From Rotaria socialis (Eukaryota > Rotifera > Eurotatoria > Philodinida > Philodinidae), in the NCBI GenBank assembly GCA_905331475.1, contig CAJNYU010003162.1, positions 130,226 through 194,225 on the forward strand: 64,000 bases of DNA. The letters are read 5' to 3'. Of the stretch, positions 39,311 to 52,467 are shown piece by piece (the first letter of the stretch is position 1; each line of letters starts with the position of its first letter). The notes beneath the pieces are model-generated. The model did not search any database, was not told the origin of the DNA, and saw nothing but the letters and a program-made list of their open reading frames with translations. The translations under genes were made by a program, and so were the position numbers.

Positions 39311-39595
39311 CTCAGGTCAATGGTCCCGGAGAACGGATACTGCAGGAACAAACAGGAAAATGCGGGAAAGACCACCGTATCGTGCAGGAAAACATTGGAA
39401 ATCGAAGGAATCGGAAGCAGTATTCTGGCCGGAAATTTTCCGGTAATTTTCCAATGGGTTCCTGCCTGAAAGCACAGGAAATCGCTGGGAATTCACAGGA
39501 AAATTTTCGAAAATTTCAGACCGAAATACTGCTTCCACGTTCCAGTGATTTCCGATGTTTTCCTGCCGTTTCCCGCCGTACGAGTTCGACCTGGG
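39311..39595. repeat. Foldback repeat family, copy 3 (best preserved)
   Basis: A 285-bp element with ends CTCAGGTC and GACCTGGG, flanked on both sides by TA (39309-39310 and 39596-39597), the duplication expected of Tc1/mariner- or piggyBac-unrelated TA-targeting elements. The inverted arms share GCAGGAAAACAT.GGAAATC, GGAAGCAGTATT and GAAATTTTC blocks. It codes for nothing convincing. Confidence 0.88.
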
Positions 39596-40786
39596 TACGG
39601 TAGACAACACCATGATACTACTCTCAGATATGGTGAACAGAAATTGATTTTTAGTCAGTTTGTGTACTAGTCAACGGATAAACTCAACGGCCTACGTATA
39701 TATAACTATCAATTATCAGTATTGTTTGGGTATTTTTCTTCTACTTTACTCAATAATTGTTTGTTGGCCTAAATTTGGTGGAAAAAAAACAAGCAAATTT
39801 TTGGCATATATGGTAATAGAGGCCGAGTAGAAAAAACGCACAAAATTATGATCGTACGTATTCATATCCGGAAAAAAAGATAAGAAAGAGATTTCTGTTT
39901 TTCATTAGTGAAAGACAAAAATATCTTGTATTGATATAACAATATACAAATGTAAATATAAATCATGGTATACTATGAAATTCTATCATTGAAAGATTTC
40001 TTATACTCTAAAATGAAAGTAGAACCTATTCTTTAAAAATAAAAATCATTTGATTTTGAAGAGATCCTAGAGAAAGAGAAAAACAAGGATATAGCTAATG
40101 ATAAATGATAGATTTCAATAGAAAACCATACAGGGATACGTTTCATCGTTTGCTTACAAGTTTCTTTTGCTTTTATGAAGCAGCATACAAAAAAAAGAAT
40201 AAACGATTATTAAAATATCATCAAAAAAAGAATAAACGATTATTAAAATATCATCAAAAAAAGAATGTAGTACATTTATTTGAGACTTGACGTAGATTTG
40301 ATACAAAAAAACATGTAAGCAATTTTACCCAGCTGTTTGAATATAGGAAAATCTTTGTAATCATAAACATAGTGATTAATTATCACATATAATGTCTCTA
40401 AAACTCATCGTCATTACATTGTCAGATATAAAGTATAGATTAAATTCTTGACACTCACAATGACCATTCAGAAGAAAGCAAACAGCGTTATCGTAGCTGC
40501 CCATACAAGTAATGTTGTCAGTATTGCATTAACAAAATAACCGACTCTGATTTTCCATGTAAATTGAAGTACAACAGGGAAAATTATTCTCGTATGAACA
40601 TTTCATTTACGTAAATTGAAACATTTTACACTACTGTATGTTGATAATTTCGACGATGTAATTGATTTTGAATTTTTCTCATTACTCAGTTACCATGACG
40701 ATGTGATGCATGGATGAATAAATATTAAAAAAACGAAACCATTCAGTGGTAATCTTCCCATAAGTCTTGTAAACAACACGTATCAA
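39596..40786. other. Intergenic region with a short tandem repeat
   Basis: No gene is supported between the foldback element and tRNA-Thr. The tandem repeat listed next lies here. Confidence 0.45.
40190..40265. repeat. 33-bp tandem repeat, 2.3 copies
   Basis: The unit starts AAAAAAAGAATAAACG and ends TATCATC. Copies at 40190-40222 and 40223-40255 are identical; a third begins at 40256 and stops after 10 bases. Confidence 0.92.
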
Positions 40787-40858
40787 GCCTCTATAGCTCA
40801 GTGGTAGAGCGCCAGTCTTGTAAACTGGAGGTCCGTAGTTCGATCCTGCGTGGAGGCA
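40787..40858 (+). tRNA. tRNA-Thr (anticodon UGU)
   Basis: A complete 72-nt cloverleaf without intron. The acceptor stem GCCTCTA pairs with TGGAGGC (one G-U), and the discriminator base is A. The A box is TAGCTCAGTGG and the B box GTTCGATCC. The anticodon stem CCAGT/ACTGG holds the loop CTTGTAA, giving anticodon TGT (Thr). A T8-type run starts within 7 nt downstream, a normal RNA polymerase III terminator. Confidence 0.96.
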
Positions 40859-41833
40859 TTCCTTTTTTTTCTCTATTATTCTTGTCTTTCTACGTATGTA
40901 TGTAGATAAAGAACTGCAACTATGTTTATCTTACTGCTTGACTAATTTTAAGCATTGTGACTTAATAAAACAGTGCAGCATCGACTGAAGAGATTCGTTG
41001 TAAAACCAAACGTAATACTATTCAAATAATTAGTAATCATTCTTCTGAAAACTACATCAATACAAAAGCTTTTTATCTAGTCAATCCAATTTTGTAGCTA
41101 TAATATATCTGCTCAATTTTTTTTCTTCTTTAATTCATTCAAAAAGTTGAAACTATTGAGCGTTTGTTCAACAATGTATTGTTTTGCTTAGATTTTTCTA
41201 TGGAATGCTTTATTGTTTCAATATTTTAACACAATTTTCTGTGTTTCATCTTTTATGTCAATATCAACTATTTCAAATGGAGTAGAATGCAAAGAAAAAC
41301 GAATCTACAATATTTTAAAATTCTCCATCGCGAAGTAATGATTTTCTGAAAGCTGCAAAATTAATTGTATCGAATTGTTAAATAAATATAGTAATCATGC
41401 ATGCATCCTTCAAAAATAGAAATGAAAATTTTCAACATTATCAGCATAAATGAGATCGTAAAACGTTGAAATGAAAAATCACGAAGATAAATTCAAGTGC
41501 AATAATATCATTGGGTGCTTCTTTTTAACTTCAGAAGACTGATATTCAGCTATAATAAAATATTCAATATAGATATTTGACGATATCTATTACAGGGAAC
41601 CTTTTTCAAGCTCACAATACTATCATATTAAACCACAAAGTGAAATGTATTAGTGCTAATCATATTTATTTGTCTATACTTATCAGATGATGCGTAGAGA
41701 AAACCACAGCAACATGTAAACAACTAATCAATCAAGAAAATAAAGAAGACAAGACAAACGTTCGACATTCACCATAGAATAGAGAGGAAAAGACCATACA
41801 CAAGAACACATTTATATCTGTGTTACGAGGGTT
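40859..41833. other. Downstream flank of the myosin gene
   Basis: The Pol III T-run at 40863-40870, then AT-rich sequence that should hold the myosin 3' UTR. No gene seen. Confidence 0.45.
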
Positions 41834-44800
41834 TTAACGTGGACGAACAGAGCTACTGCGAACCATGGAGACAGCTCGTGCAGCAGTTGACTCACGGTAA
41901 TCATCCTAAAGAAAACAAGCATGACATGTAAAGCATCAGTTTTTCAAAGACAATGAGCTCACAGCTGATGTAGTACGATTGGCACTAACTGTCGAACGAT
42001 TTTTAGCGCGTAATTTGCTCAATTGATTTTCAGCAACATCGGCACGTTCAGCTGAGTCCTCTGTAAATAAAAGACATAACATTTGTATCTAATGCTCATC
42101 GTCAATTTAAACAGCCTACCGAGATCTGCTTGAGCTTTTCGATATTTGGCTAGATTAAGTGCTGCAATTTCTTCTAGAATAAGAAAAAACAAATTCCCAT
42201 TGAAAATACATCCGAATAGATCAATTTCTTTTACTACTCACCAGCTTCTTCAACTTGACGTTTGTATACTTTGATTTTGTTCTGTAATTTCTCTGTGAGA
42301 TCTTGTAAGCGTAATTGGTTCTTGCGATCTTCTTCAATTTGGAATACAAGTTCTTTCAAACGTCGGTCGTTCTTACGTAATTCCTTGATTGTTTCTTGAT
42401 GACGATGTTGTTCCATTTCATTTTCATTCTCTAATTCATGAATCTAAGTGTAATCAATTAAATATATATATATATAAAAGAAGTACGAATTTTTATTTAA
42501 ATATGACGTACACGTTGTTCGAGTTTAGCAATGATACGTTTGCCTCCTTTAAGTACATTGCCTTCAGCTTCATCGAGACGTGTTTGGAGATCTTTGACTT
42601 GTTGTTCAAGACCTTTTCGTAGTCGTTCAACATTGATTGAATGCTCTTGTTCTCTACGTAATTCTTCAGCGAGCCGAGTAGTATCTGCCTCTGAAATAAA
42701 CAACATAGAATACTATTTATGATATTTTCTTCTATCGCACTTACCAGCTCTCTTGCAGCGTTCTTCGACATTTTTCAATTCAGCTACAGCTTCATCCAAA
42801 TCGGATTGCATAGCAGTTACTGCTGATTCAAGTTGTCGTCGTTGTGAAGATAAATTAGCATTGTGTGTGCTGACTTCACTAATTCGATCAGCCGCTTCAT
42901 GTAATTCACATTCGGCAGCTTTACGTGCTCGTTCAGCTTGTTCTAAAGCTGTTCGTAACTCTTCAAGTTCGCCTATGATGAGATTAGCGCGACGTTCAGC
43001 TGATGCAGCTGCTTCACGAGCTTCATCACGTTGTTGTTGTTCATGCTCGACTTGGGATTGTAATTCAGCTACTGTTTGTTGTAATCTTTTGAGTGATTTT
43101 TGTAAATCAGTATTTGTACGATTTGAATGATCTAATGCAGATTCGAGTTCATTGATGTCTGATTCGAGTTTCTTTTTCTGAAAGGAAAAATATAAGTCAT
43201 CAACAAACGAATTGATAAAAATAGTATTTCTCTTTTTTCATGCCTGCTTAAGAGCTTCGGCTTTCGCTCGGGTTTCTGCTTCCAAACTGGCTTGCATTGA
43301 TTCGATAGAACGTGCATGATTGCGTCGAGTAGTTTCGAATTCTTCCTCTTTTTCATGAATACGTCGGTCAATTTCTTGACGAATAGTGCTCAATTCCATT
43401 TGAGAACGAAGTACTTTAGCTTCTTCCTGTTCGAGTGCTGATTCAGCTTCTTCCAGTGCAAGTTGAATTTCTTCCTTTTCTAATTCAGCACGTTTGCGAG
43501 CTTTGTCTATTTCGTGTAATCTATCAAAATAAAATTCGTATAATTTATTTCGATCACTTTTTTGCTTTGCTGACATATCATCATTCGGATGGTTCGCTCG
43601 ATGTGTTTTAGATGTAATCTAGAGAAACATCTCACTGACTTAGACTCTGAAATAATTTTCAATTATGAGCAAACATTTATATTTCGAACACATTTTACAG
43701 CTATTATTAAACATATACTTGAGAAACTTTAGTATTAATAAACACATGATGATTTACTTATACAGTTTTATCCCTTTAGAATTGCTCGGTTTGCACTCTC
43801 TTTAATGGATGATTTCTCTGTCTATTTTGTAGTGATGTAAATTAGGAGGTGTACACTTACCCCTTTCCGCCATCGGACAATTGATCAGTAAGATCCTAAA
43901 CAAAATGAAAATAAATATATATGCCATGTAGATCATATGTTTTACCTTAATTTCATCAGCCAAATTTTTATTTTCTTTACGAAGAGCTTCAATCTGTTCG
44001 TGTGACTCTTCGTATTGGCCTCTAATTTTGAATAATTCTGTTGAGAATTGACGTGCTTCTTTTTGTGAAGTCTCCAATTCGACTGTAATATCTTCACATT
44101 TTTGTTTCCATTCATTAATAAGTTTATCAAATTGTTTTTGTTTTTTATCCATAGTTGAAGCATCTTTACGATGGGAAGAAATTATTTGTTATACATTATG
44201 TTTATCTTTATTTGATTTACTTACTAGCATTAGCACGTTCGACATCAACCATCAAATCTTCGACTTCACCTTGTAAACGAGCTTTGACTTTCTCTAATGC
44301 ATTACATTTTGATAAAGCTGCTTCAACTTGTTCTTCAGCTTCTGATAATTTGGCTGCTAATTTACGTTTTGCTTCTTCAAGTTCTTCAGCACGAGCCATA
44401 CCTATTTATAAGAATTACAATGCTAGAAATAGAATAGTACTATTTATAAACCTTCAGATTCATAACGTGATCGCCATTGTTGAACTTCAGTACTGAGTTT
44501 AGTTACTTGTCGTTGCAGTTCAACTTTACCCTCTTGTTCTTCTTCGAGTTGCTCACGTGCTTGATCAAGATCAGCCGTTAAGTTACGCAATTGAGAAGCT
44601 AACAAATTAAAAATGCATATCCTATTTAAATCATATTCAAGTGTAGTGACTTACCAATAGAACCTTTACCACGTAATTCTTCATCGATTATGCGTTGGGC
44701 TTCACCCAATTGTTGTTGTAATTGTATTTTAGTTTTTGTAAGAGCACTTACTTGATGTTCAAAATCTTCAAGTTGTCTAGATAATTCAGAATTTTCACTG

Positions 44801-47800
44801 GCTAATTTTGATTTTTGTTGATTAACTTCATGCATTTGCTTTGTATGATCATCAACTTTAACGTGCATTTCACTCAATTGTTGTTCAAGTTGTTTGGAAA
44901 GTTTTTCAGCGGCACCTCTACCCTTTTGTATGTGATCAACTTGTGATCGTAAATCATCTAATTCAGATTTAACTGTCATTTTTTCTTTTTCTAATTTATT
45001 TTTGGTTTTTTGAAGTTGATCAATTTGTTCACCCATTTCTAAAAATAGACATTGTTTAATATGTATTTATGAAATAAATGAAAAACAAAACAAAAAACTC
45101 ACCAGTAACTGCATCTTGATGTTTCTTACGAAGTTGTGCTGCAGTAGCTTCATGTTGAAGATTAGCTTCTTCTAAATCACGACGAAGTTTAGCCAATTCT
45201 GCTTCTCGTTTTTTATTCATTTCAACTTGTGATGAAGTTGCTCCACCAGCATCATCTAAACGTTCACGCATTTCATCAATTTCTCGTGCTAAATCTGCTC
45301 GTTGTTTCTCGGTTTTGGCACGTGATTGACGTTCATTGTCAAGTTCTTCTTCAACTTCTTCGACACGTGCTTGTAATTCTTTAATTTTCTTGCTAAGACT
45401 AGTTGCTTGACTTTGTTCAGTTTCTAGACGGCTATTGACTTGTTGAATTTCTTGATCTTTTCGTTTGAGAGTATCTTCAAGATCGTGTTTTGATCGTTCG
45501 AGTTCTTCAATATTACCTTGTGCTGCTTTAAGATCAGTCTCGACTTTTCTTTTAGATTTGTCAAGATCGGCCCGACTTTTTTTCTCGCGTTCCAAATTTT
45601 CTTCAAGTTCATCAAGCGTTTGTTCAAGTTTTGTTTTAAGTTTATTTAAATGATTAACTTTATCTTCTTCTGCTTGTAATTGTTCGGTTGTTTTTGTATT
45701 TTGCTCTTCAAGTCGTTTACGTTCACGTGTTAATTTAGCAATGCTCTCATCTTGTTGTGCCATTTCATCTTGTAACATACGAATTTGATTATCTCGTGTT
45801 TTGCATTCGTTTTCTGATTTTTGAAGGCTTAAACGTATATCATCAATATCTTTTTTCATTCCTTCAATATCTTGTTCTAATTTCTTCTTCTTTTTATTTA
45901 ATTCTTGAGATGCAGATTCTTCATCATTTAATCGTTCTTCTACATCTTTGATTTGTTGCTCGAGATCAGACTTTTGAGTTACTACAAAAAAAAATACGCA
46001 TTAATTATCGGGATCAGTAAAAGTAATGAAAAAAAAACTATACCTAATCGAGTTAAGCGTTCTTCAGCATCACCCATAAGATTTCGTTGTGTTTCCAATT
46101 GAAGATAAATTTCATTCTTCTCTAGAAAATTATTCATTAACAAATTGAAACATTCAAGTTGTTATGATTTACCTCGAATCAGTTTTGAATTATTATCTTC
46201 CGTTTCTTTACGTAATTTTTCTTCTTTTTCAAATTGTTCTTTGAGTGCTTTAAATTCATCTTCGAGTTTTTTCAACTCATCTTCTTGTCGAGCTACTGAC
46301 AAGAGTGGCTTAACTTTGGTATATAATTTCCACCATGCCCAGTTGCGAAGTGACAAATATTTACGAATATTACGTTGTAAGACAGACAGAGCTAAACGTT
46401 GTTCCAACATTTTCTTGTACTCTCTTTTCATAATGTAACCACGAACTTGACTTTGTAATCGAGCAATGATTCTTGACAATGCTTGATCACGTAAATCTTC
46501 AAGATGACCTAATGTTCCAGCCTTGAAGAAGACTTTAGTGCTACCTAATCGGTATAGTTCTTCAGATAAAGCTACATCTTTGAGAATGCTTTCAGTTGCC
46601 TTCTTAGCGTCAACAAATCCTTTGGGAATGGCATTGGGTGCCAAAATAGAATAACGTTGTTTGAATTCAGCATAAATTATACGATTTGGAAAGCCTTTAC
46701 GACAAATACGAATACCTTCAAGTACACCATTACATGTAAGTTGATGCATAACCAAATGTGAATCAAGAACGCCTCCTGTTTTGATTTCATTCGGAATAAT
46801 ACAACGAACAAAATGAGGATGAGTTGATTTCAAATTAGTCATCAATTTATGGAGTGATTCCTATACATAAAAATAATTTGCTTTGTATAAAAATTGAGAA
46901 GACCAAAGATTTAGAAACTTACACGATGAGTAGCTGAAATAGTTTGCATACTTCCACCCTTCTTCTTGGCTCCTGCTTTACCACCACCACCACCTTCTTC
47001 TTCAATAACATCAGCAAAGAGATGAGCCAACATTGTGCTTTTAGATTTAGCAAAGAGAGTAGCACTAGAGAGACGCAAGAAAATATTTATATAGTAAACA
47101 TAAATATACTGCATTAAAAGTACATACACAGTAGTGTTAATAGGATCTTTGTTCTTTTCAAGCCATCCGGTAGCAGTGTATGGGACAGAACCAGCATAAT
47201 GATGAATTTCAAAATGTGCTTCTGCTTTACCTTTTGCAGGTTTGGGTTTACCGAATTGTGGATGTTTTCCTAAATGATTATTGTAAAGTTTTTCGACGAA
47301 TGTCTTATCTGTAGCCTTTGGTACGATACATTCTTCTTCCAGAATCGAAAGAATACCCATAGGCTAAAAAAGAAAAAGATTTAGATGACTACAAATAAAG
47401 CAAATCTATCACATGTATCATACCTTTTCGATCAAATCAATACAAGCTTGAAGATCCATACCGAAATCGATAAATTCCCATTGGATACCTTCTCTTTTGT
47501 ATTCTTCTTGTTCTAATACGAACATATGATGATTGAAGAATTGTTGAAGACGTTCATTAGTATAATTAATACATAATTGTTCGAAACCATTGTACTATAT
47601 TGTGCACATAGGTTACAAATCATCGAGAAAATAGTCAAATACTTACGTTAAAAATTTCAAAACCAGCAATATCGAGCACACCAATAAAATATTGTCGTTT
47701 AGCTTTGACATCGAGAGTTGTGTTAACACGCTCGACTAACCAGCAAAACATTCGATGGTAAATCTTAAGTGTACGGACATCAATAGAAATGTATTAGAAA

Positions 47801-50800
47801 ATTGATATGAGAATAAAATAATAAAATTTCGAATAGGAATTCATTATTCGTTCTTCTTTGACATCTAATTTTTAATACTTTGTTCTTATCTACACATTGT
47901 GTAAATATAATCGATAGGATATTAATCAGTGAAATATTTGTCTGAAAAATCATCTGAGAATCTTTATTAAAGTAACTCAAATCTAAAACATACTTCTATG
48001 TATCATCGAAATATCAATCTTTGATAGATATCTTTCTTCAACCGAATAATCTATCATCGGTAGTTAAGATTCATCAATAACATGAAAATCTAACGAACAC
48101 GAAATAATAATACTATTTCATTGTTCAATCCGTGTCGATATTTTTTTCAAGTAGTAAAATAATAAATCAATTAGAATGATTCAACGTACCGATTTGGATA
48201 AAGCACCGATTGAGTTCACAACTTGATCTTTATTTTGACCTTTATTGACGAATTCGTTACCAACCTATAGAAAATTAGAAAATTTGGATAAGTTGTTAAA
48301 ACAAGGAACGATGAATACAAACCTTGATACGAGGTTTAAGTAAACCTTTAATAAGTTCCGCAGCATCGACCTCAAGTAAATGCGCAACCTTTTCACAGTC
48401 TTCTGTAGTTTCAGCTTCTGCTTGCTCTTCCCGAGGTCGCTGTTTCCATTGTGAATTACCAAAGTGCATAATGGCAGCTGTACACTTGTACATACTATTC
48501 TTTTCTTCCTATAAAATTTTTCCAAGTTAATCATTTCTTTTTATTTCATGAATATCTTGTACAAACCGTTGTAAAGCCAAGTGTATCAAAAGCCTCATCG
48601 GTGATACGCATTTCTTCAGCATCATCTACACCATCAATGACAACCATACCTTGGGATACAAACTGATATTTTAATGGATCAGTTTGAATAAGACATAGTT
48701 CTAGAGAAAACAAATTGGAATAATCAAATCAGACAATCAAGTAAAATATGCTAGAGAGACATACTGTGCATTTCCGGAAATGCAGTGGAGCACATTTGAT
48801 AAAAAATATGATAGTTGCGTTCAGCTAAAAATGAAAAGATTATATTATATTCAATTTATTCTCGGCACACCTAAATTAGATTTTACCTGGTTGCTACAAA
48901 AGAAGAAAGGAGCAATTTAATCATCATCATAAAGATCGATTGTATGAATAAAATATTTTACCTGAAAGATGACACGAGATTTCTCGAGTAGATATACTTC
49001 AATATCAGCACCTGCAATTTTTCCTGTAGGACCAAAGTGAATACGAATAAATTTTCCCTATAAGTAATACAGAATCAATGTTATTACTAATTTTTGTAGA
49101 CAAATATTGAATAGAGGTGAATAGTGAACATAATTTAAACAGAGCAAACAAGCAGACATGCAGATTAGAGTATTCCACGCAATATGAACCACTCTATGGT
49201 AATTTCTTGAAAACAAAGAATTATCATAGACTTTTCATTCGTTATCGAGCGATTTTCGTCACTTACAAATAGTGACAATATATGGTTTGTGACATTTTTC
49301 ATCGGTATTTGGGAAAAGAGGTTTGTTTATTGAATGTATTATTGCTATAAGAAAGGTAAATTGGGTTCAATATTATCATATTGGTAAAGTATGAATATTC
49401 AATAGTTTGATTTTCAAAAACTAAATGTCTATAATAAGCAAGACGTATATGTTGATGAAAATAAATTTGATGATCTCTAGGTGTAAGATATTGGAGTATG
49501 GGTGAAAGTAAAATAAATCGATAACTTTATGCATGCTCTTGGTTGGTCATAATTTTTTGAAAGCAAACTAATAATTGTGATGAAATTCTCAAAGCAAAAC
49601 TGTGGAATTTGTTTTAGTGAAACTATTCAACTTACAAAACGAGAAGAATTATTGTTTCGAGTTGTTTTTGCATTACCATAAGCCTCCAAAGCCGGATCTA
49701 ATCAAACGAAAATAAGTATATAGATAAAAATTAATCTGAGAGAGTTCGGAAAAAAATACACTTACTAGCTGAAATAATTTGATCTTCAAGAGTCATTGTT
49801 TTCTATTTTAATCAAGAGAAAATTTATAAAAAAAAATTGAGTTTATTTTTTTAATCGCATACCTTGGCGCTATCGTCTTTCTTTACACTAGCAGCAGCTA
49901 CCAAAGCGAAATATTGAATAACTTTCTTTGTATTTTCTGTTTTGCCAGCACCTGATTCACCAGTAATCAACATAGATTGATTTTCACGATCTAAACAATA
50001 TTTTTTCATAGAGGAGTATGAATTAAAATAGGATTTATAATTAAGTGATTAGCACAGAATATTCTACAATGAGTTGAGTATTTCTAAAACATCATGAATC
50101 ACTTATATGTACTAAATGGTAGTAAAATGAGAATTCTGCATACTATACTATTATAAAATAAAAAGAAGTATTCTCTAATTTCTTATGCTTCTTAGAAGTT
50201 GATATTCAACATGTGCGAATATATATATTGTGTAACTTATTTGATTCTATGTGTCTTTTATATGAATCTATTCTATAAAACTTTGCACTTGCAGAATAGT
50301 ATCATAGAGAATATTAAATTTTAACAATCGTAGAAAAGGAGTTTTTATTAGTAGAAGCCATTGGTTTGGTCAGATATCTACATATTTCTTTCTTTTATTC
50401 TTGTAATATCTGTTTAGAATGATTTTAATTTACTCTTAATATAAAGAATTTTCAGTATATTTAGGAGCTTAACCATCATTTTATATCGTAGCGATCATAT
50501 TTTTATTATGAATTCAAATAAAATATCAAGCAACTATTGAAAAATATTCTAAAATCATCTATTTATGGGCAACTCATTACATAATTTTTTTTTTCGTTTG
50601 TTCATATTTTATTTTACTTTCTCAACTGAGATAGATGTAAACTATTGCAGCTTTCGTTACTGCTAGATACATAATTCAGTTTGTATTTGTACATGAATGT
50701 TAAACATGAACAAATGGTATCGTATGAGCAGATACTGGCGAAGTATTGTGCAACAGAAAAAAATATTCCGTTTAAAAGAATATCTTCATCATTTGTTTGT

Positions 50801-52467
50801 TGTTCTACATGTTTTAAAGAACATAAGAGAATACTTGTTTTCAACAAGTATGTCAGATCGCTGTGTGAGATCAAATAATCGTATTTCCTGGAGCGAATCG
50901 TGTCTTTTACGGAAAGTTCATTGTTCACATTGACTTTTCTTATGTTAACGTAATTGGGATTTGTCAATTATTCAATCTTATTTATCGCGTAATAGAATTT
51001 GATTCAGCTGTATAAATAGATATTCGGTAACATAAACTAACATGAAATTAATTTATGACTTGAATATCAGTACATATCGAAACTATCGGACCTTTTTCAT
51101 AAAGATTTATCAAATATGAAATTCTAATTATCAAAACATATAATGTTTGAAACTTTGTTTGATCATTCTTTTTTTAAGTTGTGTTCTATCTCATGTAAAA
51201 CTCTGTTGAATACATTAGCTCTGTAAATGTATTCACTAATTAAGATACAATGAGACATGAGAGGAGAGCATTTGTGGAGATGAATATCTGATAACAATGT
51301 TTCAATATATCTAATTATTCACTTAGATAAAAACAATTACTAGGTAACTATAAAGATGTTGAAAAGAAAATAAACATCATTTAACTATATTTCAACTAGT
51401 TACTTTGGTTCTTTTTTTTCTTGAGATAGTCAGATTTTCTTAATTATTTTATATTCGTCACAGTATCACATCTGTGATTTGATAAAAAATAATCTCCCCA
51501 AGCTCTTGATCTAATCACAACAAACAAGTTGCATCTGTTGATGGACGTATTATTTTTCTTTCTCTCTCTCTCCCTCGGTATACATCTACGTAGGTGATAA
51601 CAACCATACCGCAAATGTCTTTCGGTTTTTCTTAACCCATATCCTATTTCGTTCATTCGCTTTTCCCTCATATACTGATGTTGATCCAGACGTGGATACG
51701 CCTTTCGTGACATTCTATCAATGAAGAATATTCAAGGACATGTCCTTTTTCTCCATATGACGTGTATCATTATCAGGTGATCTTTAATGCGAACAATTGC
51801 TTTCTCGATCAACATGGTTGTTTACAGTGTGATACTCACCACGAAGCATGTTCGAATAAGCATTATCAGCAATGGCATACAGATGTGGTGCAACTTCAGT
51901 GCGCTTCTTGCCACGATACATCATAACTACTTTCATTGTATAAATTGGCAAGCGTTTGTATGGATTAATGACGACGCAAAATAGACCTGAATATGTCTAA
52001 AAATATTTTAAATGAAAATAAATATCTATTTTAAGAACAGAAATATTAAACAAACATAGATGAGCCAACGTGCATAACGATCGCGTAAATTAGCCAAAAC
52101 TGAGCCATCGTTTAAATAGGTTAAATCAGCCATATCATCAGTGCATGAATACTTTGGTGGATTCATCTGTTGAACATTATCTTTTTTTACTGTAACAGTC
52201 TAGAGAAAAACAAAATCATGGATAACCGTTCAATTAATGTAAACTAAAAATATTTACCTCTCCCTTGGCAGTTTTTATTGTTACATCATCACCTTTTGTA
52301 CTCACAATTTCACCAGCAACATAAGACTCTTTTGCATCAGGTGCCCAACATGCTTTTTTACCATCGAATGGTTGAGCCTGAAGTTTGATTTTTTCTTCTG
52401 GTGGGAGAACCAGAAATTTCATTGCTTCTACCACCTCCGGATCATGATGATCATAAGTTGAGGTCAT
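41834..52467 (-). CDS. Mhc: Striated-muscle myosin heavy chain (myosin II), 1960 aa
   Basis: Thirty-one exons keep phase: 52467-52258, 52199-52056, 51996-51840, 49990-49863, 49802-49766, 49697-49636, 49057-48962, 48891-48885, 48824-48765, 48700-48567, 48508-48323, 48264-48190, 47763-47647, 47594-47424, 47363-47128, 47064-46923, 46860-46173, 46121-46044, 45981-45103, 45038-44655, 44598-44452, 44401-44225, 44163-43946, 43895-43861, 43520-43244, 43177-42745, 42690-42512, 42443-42242, 42173-42120, 42060-41963, 41905-41834. The motor has an SH3-like N-terminus, P-loop [11 protein letters not shown], switch I NNNSSRFGK, switch II DIAGFE, a loop-2 insert rich in Gly/Lys, [10 protein letters not shown], and one IQ-containing lever arm. 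A rod of about 1,100 residues of heptad coiled coil and a short non-helical tail ending SVRPR follow. Loop 2 and [10 protein letters not shown] context are those of striated, not smooth/non-muscle, myosin. The 7-nt exon and one GC-AG intron (donor after 43244) are unusual. No mutually exclusive exons were found, even in the 1.85-kb intron before the P-loop exon. Confidence 0.95.
48885..48891 (-). other. Seven-nucleotide microexon of the myosin gene
   Basis: CAACCAG is flanked by an acceptor (TTTTGTAG) and a donor (GTAAAATC). It supplies Gln-Pro and the first base of Ala between the exon ending RVIFQ and the exon starting [10 protein letters not shown]. Without it the two large exons do not join in frame. 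The introns are 70 nt (48892-48961) and 60 nt (48825-48884). Confidence 0.85.
49991..51839 (-). other. 1.85-kb intron of the myosin gene
   Basis: By far the longest intron of the gene. It separates the exon ending YSNMLR from the P-loop exon. I looked for alternative motor exons (P-loop, switch or converter-like sequence) and saw none. Small frames at 50614-50967 have no support. It may hold regulatory elements, but nothing specific is visible. Confidence 0.6.

Noticed and set aside
39281..39613. Frames of 62, 73 and 98 codons
   Set aside because: Same reason: they lie in foldback copy 3, and similar peptides arise from copy 2.
50614..50967. 117-codon frame in the long myosin intron
   Set aside because: Overlapping frames occur on both strands, with no domain and no splice signals matching myosin phase.
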